The notes under the pieces are model-generated. The model searched no databases. It was not told the origin of the DNA and saw only the letters and a list, made by a program, of their open reading frames with translations. Shown piece after piece: positions 63,031 to 64,000 of a stretch of 64,000 bases of DNA. Position 1 is the first letter of the stretch. The number at the start of each line of letters is the position of its first letter. The position numbers and the translations under genes are program-made. The stretch is from Terriglobia bacterium (GTDB lineage: Bacteria > Pseudomonadota > Alphaproteobacteria > Acetobacterales > Acetobacteraceae), in the NCBI GenBank assembly GCA_023511585.1, contig JAIMBF010000002.1:22881-86880 (forward strand), given 5' to 3'.

Positions 63031-64000
63031 CGTGTACCGCCCGGGGTTTTGCCGCGGAGCAAAGCCGCCCGTGTGCTCGCCGGCCGTCGTGCGACTGGTT
63101 TTGCCGAAGGGTGTTGCGATTGTCGCGCCGGGGCCTCTGCGCGCAAGTCACTGATGGTAGCGCGCGAAGTAATCTGCTCGGGATCCGTAAGCAGTTCGAT
63201 GACGGCGGGCTTTCCGGACGCGACCGCTCGTTCAAATGCCGGCACAAATTCATCGGTTGTGGCGACTTTTTCGCCATGCCCGCCAAAAGCTTTAATGTAT
63301 TGTGCAAAGTCGGGGTTAGTCAACGAGGTCCCGGAGACGCGGCCCGGATACACGCGCTCTTGGTGCATCCGGATCGTCCCGTACATTTGATTGTTGAACA
63401 CCAGCACAATGGGCGCAACGCCATGGTGGAACGCTGTGGCAAGTTCCTGTCCGGTCATGAGAAAACCGCCATCGCCGACAAATGCAATGGCCATGCGTTC
63501 GGGACGAATAAGCTTGGCCGCGATCGCGGCAGGAACGGCATAACCCATGGCCCCGTTGCAGGGACCGATAAAGCGCTGATTGTCTCCGAAATTCATAAAC
63601 CGTGTCGGCCAAGTCGCGAAATTGCCGGCATCGCAGGTGAGCACCGCTTCCTTCGGCAGCATGTCCTGCAACGAACGCAGCACGCGGGCGATGTTCAGGA
63701 ACCCGGGATATTCCGGCACCTCTTGATCTTTTTCACGCAAGCGGCGCAACTCTTGCGTCCATTCCCGCCAGGGCGGCTGCGACGGCGGCGGCAAGCGCGA
63801 AGCAAGCGCGGCGAATACGTTCAAGTCGCTCACGATGCCGAGCTTTGGGCGAAACACGCGGCCGATTTCCTCTGCCTCGGGGTAGACATGCACAATCGGC
63901 GTAGTGCCGGCGAGATCAAACAGCGTGTAGCCTTGGGTGACCGCTTCCGAAAGCCGTGTACCGAGAGCGAGAACCAAGTCGGCTTCTTTTGCCTTAGCAA
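63027..64000 (-). CDS. TPP-dependent enzyme, acetolactate-synthase-like (5' part beyond the window)
   Basis: The frame is open to the window edge and gives the last 323 or so residues of a large TPP enzyme. Visible are the central domain end (AKAKEADLVLALGTRLSEAV) and the TPP-Mg motif GDGGFLMTGQELAT...NNQMYGT in the C-terminal domain. It ends in a long basic tail (QSQHPSAKPVARRPASTRA) not typical of IlvB. It could be acetolactate synthase, a decarboxylase or carboligase. It is the upstream member of a coupled pair with the secreted hydrolase. Confidence 0.87.
   Translation of the reverse strand, partial: AKAKEADLVLALGTRLSEAVTQGYTLFDLAGTTPIVHVYPEAEEIGRVFRPKLGIVSDLNVFAALASRLPPPSQPPWREWTQELRRLREKDQEVPEYPGFLNIARVLRSLQDMLPKEAVLTCDAGNFATWPTRFMNFGDNQRFIGPCNGAMGYAVPAAIAAKLIRPERMAIAFVGDGGFLMTGQELATAFHHGVAPIVLVFNNQMYGTIRMHQERVYPGRVSGTSLTNPDFAQYIKAFGGHGEKVATTDEFVPAFERAVASGKPAVIELLTDPEQITSRATISDLRAEAPARQSQHPSAKPVARRPASTRAALLRGKTPGGTR

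Noticed and set aside
63027..64000. IlvB of branched-chain synthesis paired with ilvD
   Set aside because: ilvD is 45 kb away, no ilvN follows and the C-terminal tail is atypical; only the 3' part is visible.
1..64000. CRISPR arrays, prophage or transposons
   Set aside because: No spaced direct repeats, phage structural genes, transposases or terminal inverted repeats were seen.

Overview
This window looks like ordinary chromosome from an alphaproteobacterium. It is GC-rich (about 60% by eye) and densely coded. Most likely it belongs to the Rhodospirillales/Acetobacteraceae side of the class; that placement is inferred from gene content and order, not from a search. Class markers include a PopZ/DUF2497 protein between tolC and valS, an EipB (DUF1849) protein, an HdaA-type DnaA regulator, the zinc-free long form of ribosomal protein L36, and the gene strings alaC-hom-glpX-recJ and rpmH-rnpA-yidD-yidC-engB. 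There is no phage, transposase, integrase, toxin-antitoxin or CRISPR signal.

Layout: 1-3179 (minus) holds a PHA synthase followed by a GNAT acetyltransferase and a nitrilase-family amidohydrolase cut by the window edge. 3251-9657 (plus) holds a proline-rich OmpA-like lipoprotein, then alaC-hom-glpX-recJ. 9690-10827 (minus) has a phytanoyl-CoA dioxygenase and tRNA-Thr(TGT). 11022-18411 (plus) carries an isoaspartyl-methyltransferase-like protein, tolC, a PopZ-like protein, valS and ilvD. 18579-24988 (minus) holds engB, yidC, yidD, rnpA, rpmH, tRNA-Ala(GGC), a small conserved gene, eipB and aspS. 25100-30709 holds rnd, cysNC, a DoxX protein, a 56-residue single-span protein, purN and purM. 30803-37138 (plus) is a tightly coupled run: CDP-alcohol phosphatidyltransferase, PerM-type permease, hdaA, ppk1 and ppx. 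cysK (minus), an Rrf2 regulator and a 1-Cys peroxiredoxin follow, then pstSCAB-phoU-phoB. 44808-51066 holds an unknown two-span membrane protein, a methyltransferase-like protein, rpmJ, glcDEF and a TPR protein. 51076-55988 (minus) is a MotA-like/OmpA-like envelope triad with suhB and efp upstream. 56746-61831 (plus) is a YbhGFSR-type ABC exporter. The right edge (minus) has a secreted MetX-like hydrolase coupled to a TPP enzyme cut by the window end.

Phosphate is a recurring theme: the Pst transporter with PhoU/PhoB, and PPK1/PPX for polyphosphate. A good Pho-box match sits inside the loop of the terminator hairpin just upstream of pstS. Sulfur is another: cysNC without cysD, and cysK facing an Rrf2 regulator. 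The most interesting candidate system is the three-gene envelope cluster at 51076-54484. It encodes a proton-channel-like MotA/ExbB homologue with a long helical tail, a MotB-like protein with a conserved channel Asp, a very long coiled coil and a peptidoglycan-binding OmpA domain, and a second proline-rich OmpA-like periplasmic protein. I know of no assigned function for it.
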